From Planctomycetaceae bacterium (GTDB lineage Bacteria > Planctomycetota > Planctomycetia > Pirellulales > Thermoguttaceae), in NCBI GenBank assembly GCA_003509805.1, contig DOMV01000409.1, forward strand, positions 5,882-14,144: a stretch of 8,263 bases of DNA, read 5' to 3'. Positions 1 to 6,690 of this stretch are shown in pieces. The notes beneath the pieces were generated by a model, which saw nothing but the letters and a program-made list of their open reading frames with translations, was not told where the DNA came from and did no database searches. Every line of letters begins with the position of its first letter. The stretch's first letter is position 1. A program made the position numbers and the translations under genes.

Positions 1-1422
1 TTTTTCGGAATCCGCTTTCCAATCTTTCTTTGCATCGCTTCGCTCGCGCTCCTCACGGACCCGGCCGTGGCGGCTCCGCGCAACCCTCCGCCGGTGTTCG
101 AATCGGAATACACGCTCCCGGACACGGAGACGCCGCTGCCGAATTTCCGGACGCCGACCGAGAATTACCTGGCCCTCGGCCTGTATGCCGCCGCGCTGGT
201 GTCGGCGGTTCTGGCCGTCCATTATTACCGTAGCCGGCGCGCGGTGTTCCTGCTTGCCGTCGGGTCCGTCGTCGTTTTCGGCTTCGTGTTACAGGGGTGT
301 CCCTGCCCCGTCGGCTCCCTTCAAAACACGATTCCCGTGTTTTTCGAGTCGATCGGGACCGGTGTGGAATGGATCTGGAACACCCTCCGGGGAATCCCTA
401 CGGAACAGGATTCACAAACGGTCCCCCCCGGAGCGACCCTCTCCGGGACGACCATCTCCGGAACGACCGGACTGATTTCCGTGACGGCCGTTTTGCTTTT
501 TTCCCTCCCGCTTTTGGTTGCGCTCTTTTACGGACGGGTTTTCTGCGGCGCCGTTTGTCCGTTGGGGGCGGTGCAGGAATTGGTCGCGATCAAACCCTTG
601 CGTTTGCCCGCCTGGATCGACGACGGCCTGGGAACGCTCCGCTTCGTTTTTCTCGGTCTCGGCGTCCTGTTCGCCCAAGTCGGCCTCTGGTTTCTCATTT
701 GCCGTTTCGATCCCTTCGTCGGCCTGTTCCGCATGAGCGGTTTTTTCAGTATCCTCGTTTTCGGTTTCGCCATCTTATTGCTCGGATTGATTGTCGCAAG
801 ACCGTTTTGCCGATTTCTTTGTCCTTACGGCGCCCTGCTCGGTTTATGCGGATCTCTCGCGGCCAAAAAGGTTTCCGTAACGCCCGGCGAATGCAGCAAA
901 TGCCGGCTGTGCGAAGAAATCTGTCCCGTCAACGCGATACGTCCCCCGACGACCGATCCGACTCCGGAAGAACGTTTTATCGGCCCCCTGCGGTTGCTGA
1001 TCCTCTTTCTCGCCGCTCCGCTGATCGTCGTCGCCTTGACAGGGATCGCCGCCCGACTGCTCCCGGGACCGCTTGCTTCGATGCATCCTGACGTCCGATT
1101 GGCGGAACGGGTACTTGCCGAAGATTCCCGGTTGGTCGACACGACCGGCTATTTCGCCGAAACCAAAGCCTTTCAAATTACAGGACAAACGAATGAATCT
1201 CTTTACCGTCGCGCGGAATCGGTTTACGGGCGAATGCGTCATGCCGCCGTCTTTTTCGGGGCTTGGTGCGGAATCGTGTTTGCCGTCAAACTGATTTCGC
1301 TCGGAATGCGCCGCCGTCGAACCGACTACCGGGTGGACCCGGGACGTTGCGTCGCGTGCGGACGTTGCTTCTGGTATTGTCCCAATCAAAAAGAAAAGCG
1401 GGTGTTGCTCGACGTTCGGTAA
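1..1422 (+). CDS. Membrane-bound polyferredoxin, NosR/NapH-like 4Fe-4S protein (5' end outside window)
   Basis: The frame is open from base 1 to a TAA at 1420-1422 (473 visible codons). A GTG at position 67 could be taken as the start, but the 22 codons before it are in frame and read as a hydrophobic signal-peptide core ending in AVA-AP (visible residues 6-26), so the real start is probably upstream. About seven membrane segments follow, near residues 56-74, 79-98, 157-178, 213-234, 249-269, 330-353 and 415-436. Cysteine motifs typical of NosR/NapH/CcoG-type proteins are present: C100-P-C102-P, C182-x3-C186-P, C234 and C270-x3-C274-P. There are two complete ferredoxin sites, C298-x2-C301-x2-C304-x3-C308-P and C450-x2-C453-x2-C456-x3-C460-P. 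Known relatives pass electrons between the quinone pool or a flavin domain and a periplasmic or membrane oxidoreductase. The partner here is not visible. The family call is firm; the pathway is unknown. Confidence 0.88.
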   Translation, partial: FFGIRFPIFLCIASLALLTDPAVAAPRNPPPVFESEYTLPDTETPLPNFRTPTENYLALGLYAAALVSAVLAVHYYRSRRAVFLLAVGSVVVFGFVLQGCPCPVGSLQNTIPVFFESIGTGVEWIWNTLRGIPTEQDSQTVPPGATLSGTTISGTTGLISVTAVLLFSLPLLVALFYGRVFCGAVCPLGAVQELVAIKPLRLPAWIDDGLGTLRFVFLGLGVLFAQVGLWFLICRFDPFVGLFRMSGFFSILVFGFAILLLGLIVARPFCRFLCPYGALLGLCGSLAAKKVSVTPGECSKCRLCEEICPVNAIRPPTTDPTPEERFIGPLRLLILFLAAPLIVVALTGIAARLLPGPLASMHPDVRLAERVLAEDSRLVDTTGYFAETKAFQITGQTNESLYRRAESVYGRMRHAAVFFGAWCGIVFAVKLISLGMRRRRTDYRVDPGRCVACGRCFWYCPNQKEKRVLLDVR

Positions 1423-1923
1423 ATATCCTGGAAACGCGGTGACATTGGTTGCGGTGAAGACTGCCTGCCGCACTCGCCCGCCCCTAACTTCTGTTTGTAT
1501 AATGACATAAACGTTTCATTCGATCGGCAGGCGATTGTGCGCGGGAGGATTATACCGAAGCCGGTTGAGTCGTTGGTAAACACAGCCCGCTCATCCGCCT
1601 GTTTACTCTCCGAGCAGTGTTGTTTCCGGTGGGCAGGCTTCTGAATCGTCGGCTTCGGGAAATTTCAACAGCCTTCAGTATACCATGCCGTTTGCGGGGT
1701 ACACGTACGAACCGCACGGACAACCGGTGATAGTCCGCCACGGACCTCCCGGCCGTGAGTACACGGCGGTCGCCGTTCACCCGTTCCTGCGCTACGCGGC
1801 GTTCCCGGCTTTCATGCGATTTCGTTCCCGACGGGCGGAGAGGGGAGCCTTCGAAACGGAAATCTCCATCCCCGCAAAGTGAGAAAGGGGAGGGAAAAGG
1901 GGAGAAACCGGGGGGCGGAATAC
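1423..1923. other. Intergenic region without a convincing gene
   Basis: These 500 bases separate the polyferredoxin gene from the nusA promoter. Short open frames exist on both strands, for example + strand ATG 1685 to 1882 (65 codons) and - strand 1780 to 1550 (76 codons), but none shows a recognisable motif or ribosome binding site. A 5-bp inverted repeat (TGCGG 1450-1454 with CCGCA 1468-1472) lies downstream of the polyferredoxin stop but has no T tract, so no intrinsic terminator is supported. A perfect TATAAT occurs at 1498-1503 without a matching -35 box. The right end is polypurine (uninterrupted at 1881-1907). A fast-evolving small RNA or decayed gene cannot be excluded. Confidence 0.6.
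1887..1915 (+). other. Potential G-quadruplex motif upstream of the nusA promoter
   Basis: Four G runs lie on the + strand at 1887-1890 (4 G), 1892-1894 (3 G), 1899-1902 (4 G) and 1910-1915 (6 G). They are separated by loops of 1, 4 and 7 bases, which satisfies the standard G3+N1-7 pattern. The motif sits in a purine-rich tract and ends 8 bp before the -35 hexamer of the predicted nusA promoter. The pattern is seen directly; folding in the cell or any effect on transcription is inference. Confidence 0.6.
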
Positions 1924-1952
1924 TTGACGCCTTGCCCGTGCGCCGTTAAACT
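1924..1952 (+). promoter_or_regulatory. Predicted sigma70-type promoter of the nusA-infB-rbfA operon
   Basis: TTGACG at 1924-1929 matches five of six bases of the -35 consensus. TAAACT at 1947-1952 matches four of six bases of the -10 consensus, including the conserved first TA and last T. The spacer is exactly 17 bp. Transcription would start near 1959 and give a leader of about 190 nt before nusA. It is the best promoter-like sequence between the polyferredoxin gene and nusA. No transcript data support it here. Confidence 0.65.
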
Positions 1953-1955
1953 AAT

Positions 1956-1990
1956 GAGGATCGGATTTCCTCGAAGAGTTTATCCTCTTC
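1956..1990 (+). promoter_or_regulatory. Abutting hairpins with alternative pairing at the start of the nusA leader
   Basis: Two perfect inverted repeats abut: GAGGA (1956-1960) with TCCTC (1968-1972), and GAAGAG (1973-1978) with CTCTTC (1985-1990). GAGGAT (1956-1961) can instead pair with ATCCTC (1982-1987), which excludes both. The element lies at the predicted transcription start, so the very 5' end of the RNA would be structured, although the first stem may be clipped depending on the exact start. Such structures can stabilise the RNA or serve as a binding site. The function is inferred only. Confidence 0.4.
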
Positions 1991-2010
1991 CCCGTGGTGC
2001 CGTTTCCGTC

Positions 2011-2036
2011 CATCGCACACGTTTGTGTCGACGATG
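2011..2036 (+). promoter_or_regulatory. Stem-loop in the middle of the nusA leader
   Basis: CATCG (2011-2015) pairs with CGATG (2032-2036). ACAC (2017-2020) pairs with GTGT (2025-2028) around a GTTT loop, and C2016 can pair with G2030 leaving bulges at 2029 and 2031. That gives about ten base pairs in 26 nt, the strongest local hairpin in the leader. No T tract follows, so it is not an intrinsic terminator. It does not match any riboswitch I recognise. Confidence 0.4.
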
Positions 2037-2080
2037 CAGGGGGATGGTCCCTTTATGCGTTGCGGGGCGTGTGAGCAGAA

Positions 2081-2118
2081 TCGCCCGCCCGCGATGACCA
2101 ACCGCCCTCCCCGGGCGA
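2081..2118 (+). promoter_or_regulatory. Mutually exclusive stems close to the nusA start
   Basis: TCGCCCG (2081-2087) is a perfect 7-base complement of CGGGCGA (2112-2118). The same 3' half can instead form a local hairpin, CGCCC (2103-2107) with GGGCG (2113-2117) around a TCCCC loop. The two forms exclude each other and end about 19 bases before the nusA ribosome binding site. This resembles the layout of a translational or attenuation switch, but high GC content makes short complementarities common, so confidence is low. Confidence 0.3.
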
Positions 2119-2136
2119 CCATGCCACCAGACCGTT

Positions 2137-2142
2137 GAGAAG
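2137..2142 (+). promoter_or_regulatory. Weak ribosome binding site that decides the nusA start
   Basis: GAGAAG ends 5 nt before ATG 2148. It overlaps the alternative GTG at 2142, which would leave that codon without a usable Shine-Dalgarno sequence. This, together with the NusA-like N-terminus MNSREML, favours 2148. Confidence 0.5.
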
Positions 2143-2147
2143 TGCTC

Positions 2148-3467
2148 ATGAATTCAAGAGAAATGCTGAACCTCATTGACCTCGTCGACACCATCCATCG
2201 GGATCGTCGCATCGACAAGGAAATTATCTTCTCCGGCATCGAAGCGGGAATCGTCGCAGCGGTTCGCAAGCGCGCGGTCGATTTTCGGACCGGGGTCGAG
2301 GAGCCGGTCGTCGAGGTTCACATTGACCGGAAAAGCGGGGAAATTACCGGGACCCGCGACGGCGTTGCGCTTGCCCCCGCCGAAATCGACGGCCGGATCA
2401 TCGCCCAGAGCGCAAAGCAGGTGATCAGCCACAAGATCAACGAGGCCGTCTGTGATGCCCTTTATGAGGAATACCGACCGAAAATCGATCAACTGATCAG
2501 CGGCGAAGTGGTCAAAAACGACCGTGGAACGACAATCATTGCCCTGCCCCAGCCCGGCGGCGGCGGAATGCGCGGGGAAAAAGACAAGATCGAGGCGATC
2601 CTGCCCCGCGGTGAAAAGATCCCGGGCGAAATGTATCACCTCAAGACGATGGTTCGCGCGCTCGTCGTCGATGTCAAAAAAGACACCACCCGGGTCAAAG
2701 TGATCGTCAGCCGGACCCGGCCCCTTTTGGTGCAGCGTTTGTTCGAACAGGAAATCCCGGATATCGCCGACGGCATCGTCGAAATCAAAGGGGTGGCCCG
2801 GGAGCCCGGTCACCGGACGAAAATCGCGGTCTACAGTTCCGACCAGCGGGTCGATTGCGTCGGCGCCTGTATCGGGGTTCGCGGCAGCCGGATCAAGAAT
2901 ATCACGGAAGAGCTCAACGAACGGATCGACGTCGTTCCCTGGGACCCGGACATGCAGATATACATTCCCAACGCCTTGAAGCCGGCCGAGGTCGAAGAAG
3001 TCATTCTTTGTACCATGCTCGGTCGCGCCGTCGTGTTGGTCAGGCAGGAGGATCGTTCCCTGGCGATCGGCCGCAAAGGGCAGAATGTTCGGCTTGCGAG
3101 CAAGCTTTGCGGTTGGGATATCGAAATCATGACGCGCGACGAGTTGGAAGGAATGCTCGAAAAAGCGCTCGCGGGTTACGCCGAAATCGACGGGATCAAC
3201 TCCGAATTGGCCGACCGCCTCGTCGGTGAGGGGTTCCTTAGTTTCGACGACCTTTCGATTATCGAGCCGATCGACCTGATGCAAATGGGCGACCTGACCC
3301 AGGAACAGGCCGAGGCGATCATCGCGCAGGTGGAAGAGCGGGCTGAGGAGGAGGAACGCAACGCGACCGCCCGGCCCGGGCCCGATGATAATAGCAATGA
3401 CAATGGTAATGATAATGACCGTGATAGTGATAATGACAATGATGACGCCGAAGAGGAGGAAAAGTGA
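2148..3467 (+). CDS. nusA: Transcription termination/antitermination factor NusA
   Basis: This 439-residue cytoplasmic protein binds RNA polymerase and nascent RNA and controls pausing, termination and antitermination. The N-terminal polymerase-binding domain spans about residues 1-115 (IHRDRRIDKEIIF near the start). The S1 domain begins at about residue 117 (ISGEVV). KH1 carries the GVRG loop at 243-246, and KH2 carries the GRKG loop at 308-311, followed by QNVRLASKLCGWDIEI. A helical C-terminal segment (about 348-403) resembles the HhH-type region found in many NusA proteins. An unusual Asp/Asn tail (413-433) and EEEEK end follow. ATG 2148 was chosen over GTG 2142 and ATG 2163 because of the GAGAAG site and the N-terminal match. 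A predicted promoter and structured leader lie upstream; infB follows 172 bp downstream. No rimP precedes it. Confidence 0.96.
   Translation: MNSREMLNLIDLVDTIHRDRRIDKEIIFSGIEAGIVAAVRKRAVDFRTGVEEPVVEVHIDRKSGEITGTRDGVALAPAEIDGRIIAQSAKQVISHKINEAVCDALYEEYRPKIDQLISGEVVKNDRGTTIIALPQPGGGGMRGEKDKIEAILPRGEKIPGEMYHLKTMVRALVVDVKKDTTRVKVIVSRTRPLLVQRLFEQEIPDIADGIVEIKGVAREPGHRTKIAVYSSDQRVDCVGACIGVRGSRIKNITEELNERIDVVPWDPDMQIYIPNALKPAEVEEVILCTMLGRAVVLVRQEDRSLAIGRKGQNVRLASKLCGWDIEIMTRDELEGMLEKALAGYAEIDGINSELADRLVGEGFLSFDDLSIIEPIDLMQMGDLTQEQAEAIIAQVEERAEEEERNATARPGPDDNSNDNGNDNDRDSDNDNDDAEEEEK
3384..3446 (+). repeat. Degenerate (GAY AAY) simple-sequence repeat encoding the NusA Asp/Asn tail
   Basis: Twenty-one codons at the 3' end of nusA are almost all GAT/GAC and AAT/AAC: 10 Asp and 7 Asn, with two Ser, one Gly and one Arg. 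The DNA is a degenerate six-base repeat, clearly more AT-rich than the rest of the gene, which prefers GAC and GC-ending codons. It looks like slippage-expanded sequence in a disordered tail. Confidence 0.7.
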
Positions 3468-3639
3468 TCATGTAAGGATGCCGTTATTCCCGTTTTATTG
3501 GGCTTATTCGGAGACCTCAGTTTAGGCAGGATGCGGAATTTTATCACACCGCGCAGTGCCTGTTCTTGGCCGGATCGGGGGCAGACCCGAGACGGAAAAG
3601 ATGGTTTCCGAAAAGCATATTTAGAGAAAGCAGATTGAC
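3468..3639 (+). other. nusA-infB spacer with a possible stem-loop
   Basis: The 172-bp gap holds no ylxR-like or other recognisable gene. AGGCA (3524-3528) can pair with TGCCT (3557-3561). Inside it GCGG (3533-3536) can pair with CCGC (3549-3552), across an internal loop of four bases on each side. A smaller hairpin pairs TCGGG (3575-3579) with CCCGA (3586-3590). No T tract follows either one. I see no good -35/-10 pair, so infB is most simply read as co-transcribed with nusA, though a processing site or leader element is possible. Confidence 0.4.
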
Positions 3640-3642
3640 TTG
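3624..3642 (+). promoter_or_regulatory. Ribosome binding site and TTG start codon of infB
   Basis: GAGAAAG (3624-3630) lies 9 nt before TTG 3640. An in-frame TAG at 3622-3624 rules out a start further upstream, and no ATG or GTG occurs between that stop and the conserved SIRIYALAKQFN sequence. The TTG is therefore the only reasonable common start codon. Confidence 0.75.
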
Positions 3643-6606
3643 TCCATACGTATTTACGCATTAGCAAAGCAGTTCAACATTGAAAGCAAGACGCTCGTCG
3701 ATCTTTGTAAAAAGGCGGGGATCGAAGGGAAAGGCTCCGCTTTGGCCAGTCTGACCGAACAAGAGGTCGAGCAGGTCAAGCCGTTTTTGCAAAAATCAAC
3801 CGAGAAGTCGACGAAGGGCAGTGTTCCTCTCCAGCGCCCCGCGTTGGCCCCCCCGGGTGGGAAGATCCCGGTTCTCAAGCCGCTCCAGATTCCTTCCAAG
3901 GCGACGGGTTCCGGTTCCGAACCGGACTCCCCGGTTGCCGCCGAGGAAAAACAGGCTGAGCAGGATTCTCCGGGAGCAGTTCGCCCCGGTTCTCCCCGCG
4001 CACCTCTTTCCGCGGAAACGCAGACAGACGAAGCGGGTTCACCGGTCGCGTCCAAACCTGTCGCTTCCAAACCGCGTGTGTCCAAGCCGGTCGTTTCCAA
4101 AGAAGGGCCGGGTGGTTCCCCGGTTCCACCATCGGTTCCGGTGCGTAAAACCTCTCCGTTAAACGCTTTCTTGAAAAAAGGGGATGCCGCGCCCCCCGCC
4201 CGGGAACCGTCCGCTCCCGTCGAACCGGTGCGGACCGGATTATCGGCTCCCGGACATGCGGCGGCAATTCGACGCGACGATTATCGGAGCCCGATGCGTT
4301 CGATTACCGATAACAAGCAGCGGAAGCAGGCAAGTGAGGGCGGTGAACGATCGACCGGATCGGGGACTCCCAAAGGGGTCAGTCTCCGGTTGGCGCCGGT
4401 GCCGAAAGCCCCGACGGTGCTCCCGTCCCGTCAATCGAAAGAGATCGCGCCGCAAAAACCCGACATGAAATTGCCGCCCGAGGCGATCATTGCCGCGGCG
4501 CAGGGAAAGGCGAAGCCGATTACCGAGCACATCCAGAAGCACGAAGAAGCCCAGCGTGTCAAGGAGCTTGAAAAGAAAGACAGAAAGAAGAAACCGTTTG
4601 TCGCGCAGGAAGCCGACGACCCGGCCAAAAAGAAACTTTTCGGACGAAGGGGGGCGAAGGGTGCCACCGCCGCTTCCGAATCGGTGATGCCCAAAAAACG
4701 CCGTCCCGGCGCGGCAGGCCGTCGCAATCGCGCCGGCGACGACATGGACGACATGATTGCCCGGCCACGGCAACTCGTTCGCAAACCAAAGGTACGCGGA
4801 GTCGCCATCAGTACCGCCGCTCCCAGAAAGAACGATATCGTGATTCAGCTCCCCTGTACCGTCAAGGAGTTTTCGGAAGAGACCGGTATTTCGGTCGCCA
4901 TCGTAATCAAAAAACTGTTTGAATTCGGTACGCCACTCATGATCAACTCGCCTCTCGATCATGAGACCGCCTCGCTTTTGGCCGAGGCGTTTGGCATCCA
5001 GGCGGATGTCCGGGAAGAACAAACTCTCGAAGACACCCTTGTTACCGGCCTGTTCGAAGAGCCCGACCCGCCCGAATCGCTCCGATTCCGCCCCCCCGTG
5101 GTCACGTTCCTCGGGCACGTCGATCACGGAAAAACATCGCTGCTCGACAGGATTTTGAACCTGAACGTCGTTTCCGGGGAAAAAGGCGGGATCACGCAAC
5201 ACATCCGGGCGTATCGCATCGCGACTTCGGAGGGTCGCGATATCACCTTCGTGGACACGCCGGGGCATGAGGCGTTCACGGAAATGCGGGCGCGCGGGGC
5301 CAATTGCACCGATATCGCGGTCCTGGTCGTCGCCGCCGACGACGGTGTCATGCCCCAGACGGAGGAGGCGATTTCCCACGCCAAAGCCGCCGGCGTCCCC
5401 ATCGTCGTCGCCATGAACAAGATGGATCTGCCCGGGGCCAATCCCGACAGGGTTTTACAGGGAATCGCGACGAACGAGTTGATCCCGAGCGAGTGGGGCG
5501 GCGATACGGAAATCGTCCGTTGCAGCGCCTTGACAGGCGAGGGAATCGACGAATTGCTCAACATGCTTCTGACGATTGCCGAATTGCACGAACTCAAGGC
5601 GAATCCGGACCGGCCCGCGATCGGGACGGCGCTCGAAGCGGAAATGCGGGCCGGAGAAGGAGTCGTCAGCAAAATGCTCGTCCAAAACGGGACACTCCGC
5701 CAGGGCGACGTCGTTCTTTGCGGAACCGCTTACGGCCGCGTCAAGGCGATGTACGACACCCTCGATTCCAAAAAAGTCGTCGAAGAGGCCGGTCCCGGAA
5801 CGCCGGTCAACCTGGTCGGACTGGACGTCGCGCCGAGCGCGGGAAGCAAATTCTGCGTCCTTGACGACATTTCCCTTGCCCGTCAGATCGCCGAACAACG
5901 GGCCGTCGAGGAACGCAAGGCCGATTTGATGGATTCCCGGCCTCAAATCACGCTCGAAAACCTCTTTCAGCGGCTCGGAACCGATAAAAAGAACTCGACG
6001 CTCAACATTATCATTCGCGCCGATGTTCGCGGCTCGATCGAAGCGATCAAAAAAGAACTCGGCAAACTGGAGCACCCGGAAGTCAAAATTAAAATCCTTC
6101 AGGCTTCCGTCGGGGGCATAACCGAAGCGGACGTCCAGTTGGCCGACGCCTCGGAGGCGATCGTCGTCGGTTTCAACGTCGTTCCCGATGAAAACGCCCG
6201 GTCCCTTGCGGAAAAGAAAAAAGTCCAAATCCGGCGCTACGATATCATTTACAACCTCGCCGCCGACATCAAGGCTGCTCTTGAAGGTATGCTCAAACCG
6301 ATCGAGCAGGTCAAGGAACTCGGTCGCGCCCTGGTACAGCGGGTCTTTTCGATCAGCCGAGTTGGGAACATCGCCGGTTGCCGCGTCATGAACGGCAATA
6401 TCGAACGGGATTCCCGGATACGGATCATTCGCGACAGCCGGATCATCGGCGATTATCCCCTTGATTCGCTCAAGCGCGAGAAGGACGACGCCAAAGAGGT
6501 CCGCGAAGGTTATGAATGCGGTATAAAACTCAAAGGTTTCAACGACCTGAAGGACGGCGATATCCTTGAGGCGTACAAAATCGAAGAGATCGCGCGAACC
6601 TTTTGA
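3640..6606 (+). CDS. infB: Translation initiation factor IF-2
   Basis: This 988-residue translational GTPase places initiator fMet-tRNA on the 30S subunit and promotes 50S joining. An IF2_N helical domain occupies residues 1-50 (IRIYALAKQFN, DLCKKAGI). A long Pro/Ser/Lys-rich linker (about 55-385) includes SKPxx repeats at 138-154 and basic patches. A second IF2_N domain spans about 398-457. The GTPase domain is complete: G1 GHVDHGKT 492-499, G2 GGITQHI 516-522, G3 DTPGH 539-543, G4 NKMD 593-596, G5 SAL 629-631. Domain II follows, then domain III (from about 788), then the fMet-tRNA-binding C-terminal domain with the G-Y-E-C-G loop around Cys960. The long linker makes it larger than E. coli IF2 (890 residues). 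It starts at TTG, follows nusA and precedes rbfA, the usual setting. No catalytic motif is missing. Confidence 0.97.
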   Translation: MSIRIYALAKQFNIESKTLVDLCKKAGIEGKGSALASLTEQEVEQVKPFLQKSTEKSTKGSVPLQRPALAPPGGKIPVLKPLQIPSKATGSGSEPDSPVAAEEKQAEQDSPGAVRPGSPRAPLSAETQTDEAGSPVASKPVASKPRVSKPVVSKEGPGGSPVPPSVPVRKTSPLNAFLKKGDAAPPAREPSAPVEPVRTGLSAPGHAAAIRRDDYRSPMRSITDNKQRKQASEGGERSTGSGTPKGVSLRLAPVPKAPTVLPSRQSKEIAPQKPDMKLPPEAIIAAAQGKAKPITEHIQKHEEAQRVKELEKKDRKKKPFVAQEADDPAKKKLFGRRGAKGATAASESVMPKKRRPGAAGRRNRAGDDMDDMIARPRQLVRKPKVRGVAISTAAPRKNDIVIQLPCTVKEFSEETGISVAIVIKKLFEFGTPLMINSPLDHETASLLAEAFGIQADVREEQTLEDTLVTGLFEEPDPPESLRFRPPVVTFLGHVDHGKTSLLDRILNLNVVSGEKGGITQHIRAYRIATSEGRDITFVDTPGHEAFTEMRARGANCTDIAVLVVAADDGVMPQTEEAISHAKAAGVPIVVAMNKMDLPGANPDRVLQGIATNELIPSEWGGDTEIVRCSALTGEGIDELLNMLLTIAELHELKANPDRPAIGTALEAEMRAGEGVVSKMLVQNGTLRQGDVVLCGTAYGRVKAMYDTLDSKKVVEEAGPGTPVNLVGLDVAPSAGSKFCVLDDISLARQIAEQRAVEERKADLMDSRPQITLENLFQRLGTDKKNSTLNIIIRADVRGSIEAIKKELGKLEHPEVKIKILQASVGGITEADVQLADASEAIVVGFNVVPDENARSLAEKKKVQIRRYDIIYNLAADIKAALEGMLKPIEQVKELGRALVQRVFSISRVGNIAGCRVMNGNIERDSRIRIIRDSRIIGDYPLDSLKREKDDAKEVREGYECGIKLKGFNDLKDGDILEAYKIEEIARTF
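4051..4101 (+). repeat. Tandem 15-bp repeats encoding SKPxx in the IF2 linker
   Basis: Three full copies and a short fourth of a five-codon unit (Ser-Lys-Pro-x-x) lie in tandem: SKPVA, SKPRV, SKPVV, SK. They are in the disordered linker between the two IF2_N domains. Changes of whole units would keep the frame. Confidence 0.7.
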
Positions 6607-6690
6607 TTGAAACGGTTCGATTCCCCGTTCGATCCCGATCCTGTTCCGGTCCTCCGTTGCCCTCCGTCAATTCTTCCGTTCCTTATCCTT

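Noticed and set aside
1498..1503. Perfect TATAAT hexamer in the intergenic region
   Set aside because: No -35-like hexamer lies at 16-18 bp spacing, the preceding TG is not at the extended -10 distance, and no supported gene follows closely.
1685..1882. 65-codon + strand open frame in the intergenic region
   Set aside because: No ribosome binding site, no recognisable motif, and Arg/Pro-rich composition of chance GC-rich frames. A lineage-specific small protein cannot be excluded but is not supported.
1879..2097. 72-codon + strand open frame before nusA
   Set aside because: It runs through the G-rich tract, the predicted promoter and the leader hairpins. Its product is Arg-rich with no similarity I recognise.
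2154..3284. 376-codon minus-strand open frame inside nusA
   Set aside because: It is antisense to a complete NusA gene. Its Asp/Phe/Gly/Val-rich composition is what the complement of GC-biased codons gives, and no family motif is visible.
3384..3446. Repetitive DNA considered as a CRISPR or other array
   Set aside because: It is a short, in-frame, six-base degenerate repeat without spacers.
4240..5379. 379-codon minus-strand open frame inside infB
   Set aside because: It overlaps the conserved IF2 GTPase domain in antisense and shows no recognisable domain.
6611..6629. tRNA T-arm-like sequence: AACGG and CCGTT around a loop with TTCGATTCC, right after infB
   Set aside because: No acceptor stem, D arm or anticodon arm fits. 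The bases before it are infB coding sequence and the bases after it do not form a tRNA 3' end.
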